Shown in pieces: positions 12,031 through 48,639 of a DNA stretch of 64,000 nt (its first letter is position 1; every line of letters begins with the position of its first letter). The translations under genes and the position numbers were made by a program. The notes beneath the pieces were generated by a model, which was not told the DNA's origin, searched no databases, and saw only the letters and a program-made list of their open reading frames with translations. This stretch comes from Rallus limicola (taxonomy: Eukaryota > Chordata > Aves > Gruiformes > Rallidae). Location of the stretch: NCBI GenBank assembly GCA_022605955.1, contig JAKCOZ010000041.1, positions 1,758,001-1,822,000 of the forward strand. Reading direction: 5' to 3'.

Positions 12031-14917
12031 ACCCGCACGCAGAGGGGATTAAAGAGCATCTTCTGGTGCGGGTGGAAGCAAGGGTCTGGCCCCCCGGGGA
12101 GGATTGCGCTGCCCTGAAGCACAAAGGAGCTGGGGTTTGCTTTCCCTTCGTGAGGGGCAGCCAGCTGGGAAACAGCAGGCTCAGGCCTGGCAGGCAGGTC
12201 CCGTGCGAGGGACGGGCAGGAGGCCCGGGTGCAGGGAAGGAGACGGGACCTGCCGCCCCACTCCCTGCAGCTACACCCCCCTGGCTGCCCCAGCCCCAAC
12301 ACAGGCACCCCATGGGCACGAGAGAGAGAGAGGAGACACCTCCAGGGAGTGTGTTTGGAAAATGCCAGGTTCTATTGGACAGGCTGATGTTCAAGCTGAC
12401 AGTTTTATCCCAATGCACACAACCACGGGCATCTGCGTAGGCCTGTGTCCCTGCTCCCTCCCTCCTGTGATGTTGTCAGGCAAGGTGCTCACACAGCCCC
12501 CCAGCGTCGTGGGGACTGGGGTTTCCTGGCAAAACTAACAGGTCTCCCTGCTCCCCATTCCCACTCCCAGATTTCTTCTATGAACACTCGGAGAGAGCTG
12601 GGCTGGGGACTGTGGTTCTCTTGGGCCTGACAGCCCCGTGGATCCGCGGGAGAGAAGGCATCTCAGAGCCAAGCCAGAGTGCATCACCAGGAGGAGAAAA
12701 CAGCCCCCCAGCTTCACACCACTGCTGCCATCACTTGGAAACCCCCACATCCGATATGGGGGTGATGGGGAGGTTTTGGTTGTTGCAGAGGAGCCCCATC
12801 CCAAACGAAGGCACCTGAGCTTTGCACAGGGTGTGCTGGTGCTGAAGGGAGGAGGGGAGGCGATGAATGCTGGAGAATAAAGCTGGAGAATAAAGCAAAA
12901 GAAAAGGAAAACCAAGAAGGGATGGGGAGAACGCCAGGAGCAGCTGGAGAGCAGAGTGACAGTTCAAGGCTGTAGGGGAGAGTCAGAGCTCCTTCCGTGG
13001 AGGGGCTTTCCTTGGGTACCCCTGAGCCCACGGGCTTTGAGCCAACAGGGCAGCAAGGAAAGAGATGGCGTGATACCATGCTTACAAATAGAGATGTTTG
13101 ATGGCCTCTGCTTGCCGTGATGGTGACACAGTGTGACAGCACAAACAGTGACAGTATGAGCCCATTTCTGTCAGGGTTTGTATTCCAGTGTCTCTTAAGA
13201 AAACCATGCAGATAAGCCTGGCAGAGGGTAGTGAGAGGTGAGGAGGAGTGGGTGAGGCAGAGAGGGACGCGGATGAGCAACGGGATCATGTAGGAGAACA
13301 AAGAAGGAGCAGCAGCAGAGGGGGCAGCATCTCCAGGGCAGCTCTGAGACCCCACAGCACTGACTCACAAGCACACCGCTTCTCTCCAGGCTGTTCTGGC
13401 TGCTGCTTTCTCCAACTCTGCTTTCCTACCTCAGACCCTCTGTCCCCTCTGCACTGCAGGCAAAATCCCCCAGCACGAGCCATACCCTGGGGGACATGGA
13501 GATCCTAAGGACCTTCAGCCCTAGCCCGTGTCCTGTGGGGTGCAGGGGGACAAGGGGTGCTGTCCTTCACACCCTTCCCATCACAACAGAGCCTGCCATT
13601 CCCAGCCTTCTCTTTCCCTCTTTCATTCCTTTTGCCTTTTCTTGCCTCACCCGGCACCTCCCTGTCTTCTTGTTCCTGTCAAAGTCCCTCTGCTCCAGAG
13701 GTTTCCTGGAAAGCAGTGGTCATTTGGCAGGTGGAAGGAGAAAGGACGTTCAGCACATCATCGGTGGGCTTGGAGGCACCTGCCTGCATCCAGGACAACG
13801 TCTACCTCGTTGTGGGTTTGCACTGGGCTCAGCAGCCAGCCGTGCTGCAGCCCAGCAGCGAGGAGCAAGTGGTGAGGCCACCCCTAATCCCCTGACTTTC
13901 ACCAATGGGTTTCAGGGTTGGCTGTCCACGGGGAACCTCACCCTGCTCTGGTGCTTTCCAAGCAAAACCCCTTCTCCTCCCAGGGCTGAGCATCAATGCA
14001 TAGAGATGAGCCAACAAAACCATGGCTAAAATGAAGTGTGGCAAACAAGGTACAGAAACCTGCCTGGGTTGTCCTAGGGAGAACAGATCAGCCAATGGGC
14101 AAAAAGGATGCAGCTCGTGACCCCCTCTTCCTGCCCCCCTCCACAGAGCACAAATCCACAGGGGTGTGACTGAGAAAACATGTCACACAGACTTGGACAA
14201 AGTCAAACTGCCAAGCCCTTAACCCTGGAAGCCCGGCTGACTTGCCAGCGTGGGTTCTTGGTGTTGATGGCACACTCAGGCACCCAGTGCCCCATCCCTG
14301 CGGTGGCCCGGAGAGAGGAAAACCTGCTCGTGGCTCCTCATGGGACTGTGGTTTGAGGTGCTGGCCCTCCTCCTCCAGCACAGCTCAGCCAGTGCTGGCA
14401 GCTCCTCTCCAGCCCGGTACTTCTTCTGACACAGACTTGCAAATCCCATCACAGCTACCTGTCTGCAGCTACAAACATCCCTGCAAAAGTCCCTTCTTAA
14501 GGCAAACACCCAGGCGAAGGCCAGAGAAGTTCAACTCGGGTGTTATATGAAAGGAGAACTCACAGGGCCCCCTAAAAGTCTCAGAGAGAAAAACAAGATC
14601 AATATTCACAGAGATTTATAGGATGTTTGTGCCTGAAAACAACAGCTGGGACCTGGCCTCTCCTTCCTTGCCCACGGAGCTCCTGGCGATGCCCCAGGTT
14701 AGTGTGTCACCGCTCTCCCCTGTGCTCTCACGCGGTGCCCTCCTCCTCGCTCCCTGACGGCTTCGGGGCTGCAGAGGTTGAAATTCCTCTTCACGCACTC
14801 TTGGCACCAGTGAAAAAGCAGCTACAGTTCTAGCTCACCGTGCATTGCTCATACTTACAGCTTAAACATTGCCTTCTACTCAAAAGAACAAAGATAAAAT
14901 GTCAGGAATTCACAGTT
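12031..14917. other. Intergenic DNA downstream of SRL
   Basis: No recognisable gene. Positions 12869-12895 contain a direct repeat, ggagaataaagct then ggagaataaagca, giving two AATAAA words on the plus strand with no exon before them. The remainder is unremarkable. Confidence 0.5.
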
Positions 14918-14923
14918 TTTATT
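14918..14923 (-). terminator. SRL: Candidate SRL poly(A) signal
   Basis: The minus strand reads gagAATAAAaac here, about 180 bases past the SRL stop codon. It is the first canonical hexamer downstream of the stop. Muscle SRL transcripts often carry longer 3' UTRs, so a distal site further left is possible. Confidence 0.55.
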
Positions 14924-15103
14924 CTCTTTCTCATGCCCACCCATCTTCCCCTGCCATCGATGCCAATGACTCAAAGTCCTCATCGTACCGTAGCCTTTGC
15001 CAGCGTGGCGCTCAAAGGGTTAACAAACCACGGCTTCTTGGACAGATAAGACATAAGCTCATTCACCAGTAGGAACACGTGGACAGTTGTATCACAGAAC
15101 ACC

Positions 15104-38830
<23,727 letters not shown>

Positions 38831-38866
38831 GGTGGCTGCCAGGAGCTCCCTGCCGCTCGCTGCCTC

Positions 38867-38874
38867 TATTTATA
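38867..38874 (-). promoter_or_regulatory. SRL: SRL TATA box overlapping a MEF2-like site
   Basis: The minus strand reads TATAAATA 37-44 bases before the ATG, implying a 5' UTR of only some 10-20 bases if this is the main promoter. The 10-mer CTATTTATAC (plus, 38866-38875) fits the MEF2 consensus YTAWWWWTAR at nine of ten positions. A CAGCTG E-box lies further upstream near 38908. All three fit a muscle promoter. Confidence 0.7.
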
Positions 38875-38879
38875 CGGCG

Positions 38880-39835
38880 GCAGCGGGCGCGGGGCAGGGC
38901 AGGCAGCTGCCGGCACGGCCAGCACAGATGCTGCTGCCACCGTTCATCCGCTCCCAGGGGGCCCTGGGGATGGGGACAGGACATGGCGGCAGCGCCGGGA
39001 AAGGCTCACGGCAGGGACGTGATGGCACAGGACACCTCCTGGCACAGGGTCCCTGGGGTGGCACTACCCACACAAGGTCACCATCCCCATAGCGGCATCC
39101 CGCTGACATGGGGCAGCGGGTCTCCTTGGGCTGCCCTGAGCTCCTGCAGCCCCTTTTTGGCTGGAGCAGGATTTCATGGAGGGGCAGAGCTGAGCTCTGT
39201 GGCACTGCAGAGTCCGCCGCCCGTCCCCAGAGGTGGGTGTCCCAGGCACTTTGTCCTGGCCTGGTTTAGGGCCCCCTCGAGCCGCCACGGGTCTCCAGGT
39301 CCAGGTGATGCCACACATAGTCAAGGGGACACGTCCCCTCCACCCTGGGGGTGTCCCCATCATCACACCAGCATGGCATGGGGATGGCAGCAGCTGGAGG
39401 CACAGGGTCACAAGCTCCTGCCACCCTTGCTTGCAGGGGACAGCCACCCAGTGCTGTCCCCAAAGCTGGGCCAGGGTAGAGGATCCTAGGCTCCATCACT
39501 GGAGGAACTGCTTTTGGAGGACCATGACCCAGCTTCTTCCTGGGGAAGGGGCCAAACTGGGATGAAAAGAAACAGCCCCCCTTCCCCCAAGCCTGGTTTC
39601 CCCCCACCCAGGATTGGGAGGAGGAGAAGCCCCCACCCTGAGATGGTGTGGTTCAGCAGGAAACCCCACCAGGACCAGCATCCTTCTGCCTTTGCCACCT
39701 GCCTGTGATTCCCAATGCAGGCAGCACTCCCCTGCCCTCCCCACACACCCCAGTGAGTGCCCAGTGTCCCACAGGGGCCAGATCCATGTCACACCCCCCC
39801 CCCCAAACATTAACACAGGGACTGAGCTTCTAAAA
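38880..39835. other. SRL upstream region / spacer to TFAP4 3' end
   Basis: About 0.95 kb separates the SRL promoter from the TFAP4 poly(A) site. It is GC-rich next to SRL and carries no recognised gene. SRL regulatory elements must share this short space with the TFAP4 end. Confidence 0.6.
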
Positions 39836-39849
39836 AACCAAGTACAAAC

Positions 39850-39855
39850 TTTATT
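39850..39855 (-). terminator. TFAP4: TFAP4 poly(A) signal
   Basis: The minus strand reads acaaAATAAAgtttg, giving a 3' UTR of about 1.15 kb from the stop at 41008. A second, variant ATTAAA lies at 40554-40559 and could give a shorter transcript. Confidence 0.75.
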
Positions 39856-41007
39856 TTGTTTCTTTACAAAGGCACGAGCCTCTTTTTTTTTTTTCCACTT
39901 TCTTAACAAAATAGAATAGCTTCTCAATCAACACAAAGACCTGAAAATCGTAAAAAAAATACAAAACAAAACAAAACAAAAAAGGAAAGGAACTGAGAAA
40001 CAGCTGTGGCTGGGGGGGAACCTACCAAATACCACCGAGGCTCTACACACAACTGGCCTAAAACCCTACAGCCGGGCAGGGGGGGGCAGCAGGGGTGAGG
40101 GGGGGAGCAGATAAAATGGGGATTTTTCCCCCCCCCCCAGCCCACCACAACAGACCCAAGCGACACAATCACGAAATAGAAAAGCTCTTCGGAGCTGCCA
40201 GACCCCGCAAACAGGATTAAGTGCTTCAAGGAGGGATGGGAGTGGGATGGGGACGGGGACAGGGGTGTCACATCGGCCCCCAAACTGCCATCACCATGCT
40301 GAGGAGGTGGGTGTTAGACATGCTGGGAGGTGGCACGTGCCGAGCCCTCCTGCCTGTGCTCCGATGGCATCACCCCAGGACTTTTTTGTACACTCCAAAA
40401 GGGTTTTCCCTTCCCCAGGAGGGCTGTGGGAACCGTGGTGGGGCTGGTTGTACCCCAAAGTTGGGGGTGTCTGTCCCACGTTTGCTGCCATGTCCTTGGC
40501 GTCTCTCCCCCCCCACCCTTCCCCCCCCCCCCCCCCGCTTTAAAAACAAACATTTAATTAAAAAACAAAAACCAAAAACACAAAAGAGGAGGAAAAAAAA
40601 AAAAACCCAAATTAAGATCCCAACCAAAGGCCCCATCCCAAGGGAACGCCATCGGGAACAGTGGGGCAGCTGCCAGCATGGCAGCATTCCCCGTGGGTCG
40701 GCGGGCGGTGGGGGGGGAGTCGTGTGGTAAAACAGGGTGAGGGCTGCACCCCCCCATCCCTAACATCCCCCTGCTGCTGTCCCGCTGCACCCTGAGCCCC
40801 CCCCGTGTCCCATTATGGCTGCCCCGAGCCGCCCCCCTGGGAGCTGAAGGGTGACCTTTGCCTGCTTCTAGCGCTCTGCTTTACAGTATTGGAAAAAGGT
40901 CATAAAAGAGACCCAAATCGCATCGTATTTTGTAAAAATTTCAGCATATTCTCTGCCGTTTCCCCCCACCGCCCCGGCCCCCCTCCCCAGCTGCCAGCCA
41001 GGGGGTG

Positions 41008-44000
41008 TCAGGGCAGGTCCCCATCCCCCGAGGGCTCTTCTTTGCTCTGGTCCATGGAGTCACTGTCGTTGCCCTCGGTGTCGGAGGCGGTGTCGGAGGC
41101 GGAGGGCTCAGGGCAGGCACGCGCCGGCGTCACGATGACGGCACGTCTCTGCTCCTCTTCCTGCAGCTGCTTCTCCTGTGTCCCCTCGATGTGCTGGATC
41201 GCCTGCCAAGGGCAGCCACCGGCCATCAGGACACGGCACCCCCGGCTCCCATCCACCCCAAGCCTCAAGTGTGTGTCCTTCCTCCCTGGGTGTGTCCCTC
41301 CCCCCCTCTTACCTGAACGATGGTGTCCAAGTTTTGCCGGGATGTGGAGACTGTGTTGATGACTGAGGACGGGCCCATGGTGACCACGGTGACGTGATGG
41401 GAGGGAGGCGGTGCTGGAACGATCACGGTGGGGTGGTGGGTGGGCGCTGGGGGAGCATGTGATGGCAGGAGCTGGGGAGAGAAGCAAAAATCCCCCCCGC
41501 CCCAGTCAGCAAGGACCCAGACCGGGGCTGATGGGGAGAGCATCACACTTATTTGTAGAGCCCAGACTCCCTAGAGAGCCCATGACAGCTGAAGCAGCAG
41601 CTCAGCTGCTCCAGTTCACCTGTCCCAGGTGGCTGCAAGGGGACCCCAGCCAAAAGCTGCTGCCACCTTCACTTCGGCACAGCGGGATGAAGACTCCCTG
41701 TATCCCAAGGGGGGAAAGATTTGGGCTTTTAAGCACCAGCCCTCCCCTTGCCCCAACCCAGGCAGCTGGGAACCCACCCTGCCCCTTGGAGACCCTCATT
41801 TTAAAACAGTGCATGGGAAGATCTGCACTAACAGAAGCCACCTAGAAACAGGCTGAACTTCCCTGGGAGGGGATCCCACGGGGAACACAGCTCCACAGAA
41901 GCCAAAGGAGGGAAGAAGCTGGTTTTTCTCCCCCATTTGAGGCTTCCAGGCCGATGCCCTCCCCAAGGCTGAGCTCGAGGGCGGCAGAAGCAAGGACCAG
42001 GTGCCAGCACGGCGCTGGCCTCCTCACCACACCAGGCTGGCGTTAAGGCTCCCCCCACTGTCTGCAAACCTAACCGTGCAGGGGAAAAGGCCAGAGGCTC
42101 CTGTCCTCGCAGTCCTGCCACATCTGCCCGGCAGCACCGCCTCCAGCCTGCCCACTGGCCTTTTCCAGCCTGGTGAGCAGCAGGGAGCACTTTGCGGGTC
42201 CCCAAAACTCAGCAGGAGTCACCCAGTGAGAGGTGAGCCCCCAGAGATGGGGTTGGCCTCCACACTGCGGCACAGCCCAAGCTGCAATGCCCCCCTGAAA
42301 CACAGGCTGCCTGCGAGCATGGTCCCGCTGAGCCCAGGGTGACCGTGTGCTGACCCTTCCCAGTTCCCTGAGGAGGAGGAGGAGAGCTTTGCTGGGACTT
42401 TGGCTCTTTGCCGCTGTCCATCCCAGCAGCCTGAAGGCTCAGGAGGTGCTGAGAGCATCACCCAACTGTCCCAACACCTCATGTTCTATCACCCCCACGC
42501 CCATCCCACTGATGTGAGGGTGCGGGGGTGGCACCTGGGGTGTCCCCACGGGTGGGCTGTGCCCAGGCTGGGCAGGGACAGCGTCCGCAGACTCACCTGG
42601 GTTCGGATCTGCTGCTCGCGCTCTAGCTTCTCCTGGTGCAGCAACCTCACCTGCTCCTGCTGCTGCTGGAGCTGCACTTGCTGAGCGATCACCTTCAGCT
42701 TCTCGGGGTACATGTGGGCTTCCAGGGAACGAACCTGCCGGCCCAGACAGCCCGGACGTGGGTGGGGAGCCCAGCCTGCTCCTGGCACGGCACCTCCGGG
42801 CCGGGGACCCCGCGGGGTGGGCGCAGAGGAGCCGGGGAGCCCCGAGCCCAGCGTGGGGAGGTGCCGGGCAGCGCGGAAGCCCCGTTGGCTCCCGGGGGGG
42901 ACCCCGGCAGAGCCCGCTAGAGGGCGAGCCCGCCCCGCGCACACCGGCCCCGGCCCCGCGGGGCCTCACCTGCTCCTCCAGCATCATGCGGACCGAGCGC
43001 TCCTTGTCCAGCTGCTGTCGGAGCTCGATCATCTCCCGCCGCAGATCCTCGGCCTTCTCGTCCTCCCAGATGTCCGGCGAGCCAATGCCCTCATCTTTGT
43101 CCTCGGCCCGTCGCCGTTTTGGGGAGGAACCACTGAACTCCTGCCGTGGGGACATGGGATCAGGGAACGGGGACCAGCCCTGACACTCTCCCTGCCATCC
43201 CGACCCTGTCTGGGTGATGCCACCCCCCTCAGCCACCTCCTAACATGGCTCCTGGCAGGGAAGGGGCTCCCTGGTGCCTCCATCTACATGGGGTGGGTGG
43301 GGTCCCACACCCTGTGTGCGCCCACCCTCCTGTTCCTCATCCTGGTTTCTCACACTGGGACACCCCAGGAGGTTCAACCACACCACTCCAGAGCCAGAGG
43401 TGCCACCAGGCCAGACCCCAACACCCCAAAAATGGGACTCCAGCCCTTCTGCCCCTGCCACGGAAGGGATGTTGGCTTGAGCAGTGATGATGTCCCCTCC
43501 CCAACCAGCCAGGATTGCCCCCTCCTGCCCTGTCCTGCCCCTGGGGCACGCATGCAGGCGCTACCTGGATGAACCGCTTGAGCTGGGTGTTCTGCTGCAG
43601 TAGTCGAGTCTTCTCCTGCTCGAGGGAGAAGATGTACTCGGCGGTCTGCTGGAGGATGGCTGCCTGTGGGAGAGCCAGGAGGGGCACGCTGAGGCAGGAG
43701 AGGCTCCAGCATCTCCCCCAGCCCCTCCCACCTCCTGCCAAGCTCCCTCCCTGCCCATGAGGCAGCAGCATTGCTCTTTGCCCAGCCCCAGCATCTCCAT
43801 CCAGGGTCTGCTTCTCCCCAGGGCCTCCCCTAGGATTTCCACCATGGTGTACCTCCAGTTCACCCATCTCAGGAACCTGACCAGCTGCCCAGTGCTGCTC
43901 CTTTGCCCCACTCCCCTCCATAGCCAGGCCACCTTGTCACAAGCCACCCTGCTCCCAGGGTGTGGAGTACTGTGACACACACCCAGCCTGCTCAGGGACA

Positions 44001-47000
44001 CCGGACTGGCAACGCACACCCACTCCCACCGAGGAACAGTCCCCACAAGGGAACTCCATCAGCAAATTAACATACACAAGTATCTCCAAGTACTCCAACA
44101 GCCCTGTGCTGCCTGACCAGCAGCACCAAAGGCCTCCGTGTGCAGGACCAGCACCTGCATCCCCCATCACCACGGCCCCAGTGACACCCCGCTCACCTTG
44201 CTGAGCTTCTCCCCATCCGTGTGGGGGATGAGGGTTTTCAGAGACTGGAAGCCAGCATTGATGCTCTGCATCCGCCGCCTCTCGTTGCTGTTGGCGATTT
44301 CCCTACGTATCCGCCGCTCCTGGTCCCGCTGCGTCTCTGGAGTCAAGGGGATGTTAGCCAAGCTGCAAGAGAGGCATGGCGTTAGGGAGGAGAGGGCTGC
44401 ACCCCTGCCACTGGCTCACCCCCGCTGTGTGTCCCCCTCCGCCCCAGCTTCACTCTGCATTAAGGATGCTGAACCACCAAAGGGACAGGGACCATGGTGA
44501 GGACGACGGTCACAGCGCTGGCAAACACAAAAGCGGGTGGGTGGGTTTCTCCAAAGCTCTGGGAGACACGTCAACTGAACAGCGGCCCCACTGCAGCCCC
44601 CCCTAGCTCTGCCAGGCTCAGACAGGAGCTGCCCATTGCCAGCACCGACAGCAAGCCTAGGTAAGGGGAGCAGAGGGAAAGGAAGGCACAGCAGAGACCC
44701 CCGGGCAGGCGGGGAAGGCTGCGGGCCGGCTGGATGGGTCTCCGTGGGGCCAGCCGGCGTGTGTGGCCCCGGGAAGGCAGCTCCCTCCCTCCCGCCCTGC
44801 TGATGGCTTCCAGATGACAGCTCCCAGCAGAGAAGCCCCCGTCCCACCCCAAGCCGCAGCTCCCGCCTGTTTCCTGCTGCCGCCTCCTCGCCCCTTGCGC
44901 CCTCACCCCACAGATGGGCCAGGAAACGTGTCCCAGAGCCAGCAACGCCACAGGCAACAAGTGGGGATGGTGGTGAGGAGGACTCTAGCCAGCAACCGTG
45001 GGTCTGGAGCACAGGACCCAAAAAAAAAAACCCACCATGGGGGGCCAGCTCCTTCACCCACATCCCACCTCTTCCCTGAGACAGCCCGGGGAACAGGGGC
45101 ACTGAACCCAGGCAGGGGTTTTGCACTGTGGGGGCAGCGAGCCCGCTGGGCAGCGGCTGTCTCCAGTAATTACTAAATGCCAGGGCATTAGCTGGCCATT
45201 ACACTAAACCACTGCAACCTGCAGCCCCTGCCACGCTGCCGGCCATTTCACCTCCCCTCTGCTCTCTCCCGGGGTGCACACGAGCACCCAGCACCCACCA
45301 GCTGCAAGTCCAGGCGCCAGCAATGCCACAAGGCACGGAAGACTAAACACAAGGGCCGGACTGCTGGCGAGAGGTGAGATAAGGCAGCTTCAGCATCCTG
45401 CCCAGGTGCCCAGTGGCTTCAGGACAGGGAGATGGGTCCATCCCACCAGACACCAGGCTGGAAACAAAGCCCAGCACCCTGCCTTCCTGGCAAAGCCGTG
45501 AGGAAACCATGGAGGTCTGGGAGGTTTAATCAGCAAGGCCGAGCCTGCTTGCAGCTCCACTGTGCACCCCAGCAGCACCCAAAGCCTCCCAGGCCACCCA
45601 TCATCTGTTGTGACCAGGGAATGCACCACAACTCCTCTGAGATACACAGGGATGGGGAAGTATCCCAAAGCAGCCCAGGGTGGATGGGGAAGATGTTGGT
45701 CCCAGCTGCTGAGGCAGCGTCCTAGTGCAGGTTGGTGCTGGGTGCTGAGCACCCACTGCACCGGGTCCCTCCCACGCAGCTCCTGGGGGTTGCAGAGCTG
45801 CGATGGGTGCCTGGGGGTCTGTCCCACTTGGGGCCACGTCCTGCATGGAACAAGAGCTGCCCATGGCAGGACAGGGCTCCCATCTGACAGTGCCCATCAT
45901 CTACCTCCCTGCTCCTGCCAACACCCAGCCCCCCAAGTCATCCCCCAGACACTCCAAACCCTGGCAGGTCTCGGGGACACTGTCCCTTCACACAGTAAGG
46001 GTCTCCCCCCAGCACAGCAATGCTTGGTAGGGCTGGGGAGGTAGCCAGAGTGCCACTCTGGGATGTTGAGCCACTGACCATCGCTGTGCAAAGGGAATGG
46101 GATGGAGAGGCCCAGGACCAGGCAGCACGGAAGCGGTTTCTTAAATAGCAGGGAAGGAGGAAGAGCCTGCTTCCTTGCCGGCAGACCTCCTGCAACCTGC
46201 CCCAGCTGCTCTTCCTGGGAAGAGACCTGAGAAGTGACAGCTAAATACAGAAAGGGGGTTACTACCATGTGGATTCAGAAGCCATCCTGGCACCCGGTAC
46301 TGCCAGGGGTGGGGCAGGACAGAGGCAGGGGAGCAGCTGGCACCCATCAGAGCCTGGTGTAGGAGAGAGGCCCTTGAGATGTCCCTGTCACCCACTGATG
46401 CTGTGGGGTTTGGGTCGGGCAAGTAGGATTTGGTCCATCCCACCCTGGCACTGTGGCAGCCCCTGGCACAGCCCAGCGAGGACGTCACGCTTGCCCCAAC
46501 CCCAAGGGAAACAAACCCACGAGGGTGCCAGAGCCACTGCTGCCACGCTGCCACTGTCTGGCAAGTGGGCTGGGGGCTTGGCAGGCCCACAACAGACACC
46601 CATTCTGCCTGCTGCTGCCCACAACTACTGCTCTACTTTGTGCTGGCAAGCAGAGGAGGCCCAGCTCCACATGGAAGGGCATCCCCAAGCTTGCAGGCAG
46701 GGTACCCTGAGCTCCTTGAGGTCACAGGCAGGGCGTCCCTGAACTTGGAAGCAGGGCACACCCTGGTTCACCAAGCTTGCAGGCAGGGTACACCCAGACA
46801 CAGACAGGGTACAACCACATGTGCAGCCAGGCTGGCCCCCAGCACCCCCAGCTTGCAGGTGGGTGGGCAGGCCCCCATCATCCCCCGGCTCCCAGGCAGG
46901 CGGGCAGGCCCCCAGCACCCCCCCCAGCTCCCAGGCAGGCAGGCCTCCATCAGAAAGGCTCCCTCAGTGCTCAGACTTGTGCCTGGGGCGGGTGTGGGGC

Positions 47001-48357
47001 CGCTCAGACCCCCAGTCCTGGGCAGGGTGGCCGCATTTCCCTGCCCCAGGCAGTCGCCCTCCCACCCGGGTCACTGCCGCCCGCAGCGACCAAGGCGGGG
47101 GACCCCGGTGAAGCCACTTCACCACCGTGGGTCCCTGCGCCGCAACTGGACCCCCGGGGGCCGCAGGTGTAGGCACTCCCCAAGCATCACCGGGATGCAG
47201 CCTTCCCGCCCACTCCCGGGCGAGCGTGCAGGGGCCGTGGGGGAGGGCCGCGGCCCCCCCGTGGGGCAGGGCTGCCCCACGGCCGGGCTGGGCCCCGAAG
47301 GGCCGGGGCCGCCCCACACGTGTAGCGGGGCCTGGGGCTGCCGAAGGCCGCCGCGCGGCGGGGCTGGGCCCTACGGGGCCCGAGCGGCCTCGCAGGGACA
47401 CCGCGGGCCCGGACCGCCCCACAGGGCCCCGAGGGGCCCGGGCCGCCCCCCACGCGCGGCAGGGCCCGGCCTTTCAGGCCCGCCCCGCAGCGGGGCAGGG
47501 CCCGGAGGTGTGTGTGTGTGTGTGTGTGTGCGCGTGTATGGCGGGGAGAGGGGGGGCGCGGGAACCCTGTGCCGCCCCACGGGTCGCGGAGCACCGAGGG
47601 CCGCCCCGCGTGGCCCCCAGGGGCCCGGGCCGTCCCCCACGCGTGGCGGGGACCCGCCCGCCCACCGCCTCCCCGCCAGGCCCCGGCGGCTCGGAGCGGC
47701 CCTACGGCTCCAGCCCCATCCCCGGCCGGGGGCGGGGGGAGGTGGGGGTAGGTGGGGGTCCCCGCGATCCGCCGGGGCTCCCCCCCAGCGTCCCCGGGCT
47801 TTGTGCCGCCGCCTCTCCGCACTACATGTCCCGGCAGCCCCGGCCACGACCCGCCTCCTCCGGGAGGGCTGCAGAGTCACGGCCAGGCCCGGCAGTAAAC
47901 ACACACCCCCCCGCGCACGCCCCGCCGGACCCCCCCCCGCGCACTCCGCCGAGCGCCCCCTCCTCCAGAAGCCCACCCGCGCCCCCGCGGGGGAAGGGGG
48001 GCTGCGGGGGGAGGGGGGGGGAGCGGGCGGGCGGGCGGGCGGCGCCTCCCCCCTCTCGGCCACGCGTGGCCGCCCGGCCCCATGTGCGCGGCCGGGACCA
48101 CGTGCGGGCGGCGGGGCTGCGGCGGCCGCGCCGCACTTCCCCCCCCCACCGCCCCCCGCCGGCCCCCAAAGTCGCCCCCACCCCCCCCGCCCCCCAAAAA
48201 AAACCCGCACGTTCTCCTGCTTTCTCCCCCCAGAGCCGGCGCTCCCCCCGCGCCCCCCGCGCCCCCACCTGCAGAGCCCGCCGATGACCTCCTTCTCGGA
48301 TTTCCTGAAGTGCTGCAGGGACGGCACCTTCTGGGCCGGCACCATGAAGTACTCCAT
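41008..48357 (-). CDS. TFAP4: Transcription factor AP-4, bHLH-leucine zipper (7 coding exons)
   Basis: Nuclear homodimeric factor that binds CAGCTG E-boxes and represses or activates cell-cycle genes such as p21. Coding exons in transcript order: 48357-48269, 44362-44197, 43663-43565, 43140-42970, 42734-42597, 41471-41313, 41202-41008, with GT-AG borders and matching phases. Total 338 aa, the same as the human protein. Start MEYFMVPAQKVPSLQHFRKS; basic region about 46-60 with NERRRM; helix-loop-helix to about residue 99 across exons 2 and 3; first zipper EYIFSLEQEKTRLLQQNTQL; nuclear-localisation-like SPKRRR; second coiled coil LRREMIELRQQLDKE; Gln-rich QVQLQQQQEQ; Pro/His-rich APTHHP and APPPSHH; acidic C-terminus ending EEPSGDGDLP. 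Transcribed away from GLIS2 and in the same direction as SRL. Confidence 0.97.
47317..47322. promoter_or_regulatory. TFAP4: CACGTG E-box in TFAP4 intron 1
   Basis: A canonical MYC/MAX/USF palindrome inside a CpG-rich part of the first intron. In mammals AP-4 is a direct MYC target through first-intron CACGTG boxes, so this and the box at 48099 may be the avian counterparts. Function is inferred from that parallel. Confidence 0.55.
47508..47530. repeat. (TG)n dinucleotide microsatellite
   Basis: About eleven TG units followed by cgcgtg in TFAP4 intron 1. Potentially polymorphic. Confidence 0.9.
48099..48104. promoter_or_regulatory. TFAP4: CACGTG E-box near TFAP4 exon 1
   Basis: Second canonical CACGTG, about 165 bases into intron 1 from the exon 1 donor, in a CpG island. 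See the E-box at 47317. Confidence 0.55.
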
Positions 48358-48532
48358 GCCGGGGCGGCGGGGGGGGGGCAACGGCCGGGCCCGGCTCCGG
48401 CTCCGGCGGCCTCTGCCTGCGGCTCAAGGCGGGAAACAGCTGGTGCGAGCGCGGCGGCTCCCGCCCGCCCGCCGCCTCCCCCCGCCTGCCTGCCCGCCCC
48501 CGGCGGCGCCGCCTCCGCCAGCCACCGGCCCA

Positions 48533-48540
48533 TGTAAACA
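48533..48540 (+). promoter_or_regulatory. TFAP4: Forkhead-type motif in TFAP4 promoter/5' UTR
   Basis: TGTAAACA (followed by aag) matches the FOX family consensus and stands out as the only AT-containing word in several hundred bases of GC-rich promoter. It is 176-183 bases upstream of the TFAP4 ATG. Confidence 0.4.
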
Positions 48541-48639
48541 AAGGACGGCGCGGGGAGGGGGGAGCGGGGGGGCTGGCTGAGGGAGCGGTCCGCGGCACCA
48601 CCCCCCACGCGGGGGTGTGGGAGCTTCTCCCGTCCCGTC

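Larger units (their letters stand above)
44363..48268 (-). other. TFAP4: TFAP4 intron 1 (3.9 kb)
   Basis: Very GC-rich towards exon 1. It contains a (TG)n run at 47508-47530, an imperfect cag-gca-ggg repeat family at about 46690-46960, and CACGTG E-boxes at 47317-47322 and 48099-48104. A 716-codon plus-strand frame across this intron and exon 1 is a by-product of base composition. No nested gene is supported. Confidence 0.75.

Noticed and set aside
12869..12895. Poly(A) site of an upstream gene
   Set aside because: Two AATAAA words come from a short direct repeat; no exon is recognisable before them.
46430..48580. 716-codon plus-strand frame across TFAP4 intron 1 and exon 1
   Set aside because: Pro/Arg/Gly/Ala-rich text of stop-poor GC-rich DNA, antisense to a confirmed TFAP4 exon, with no domain.
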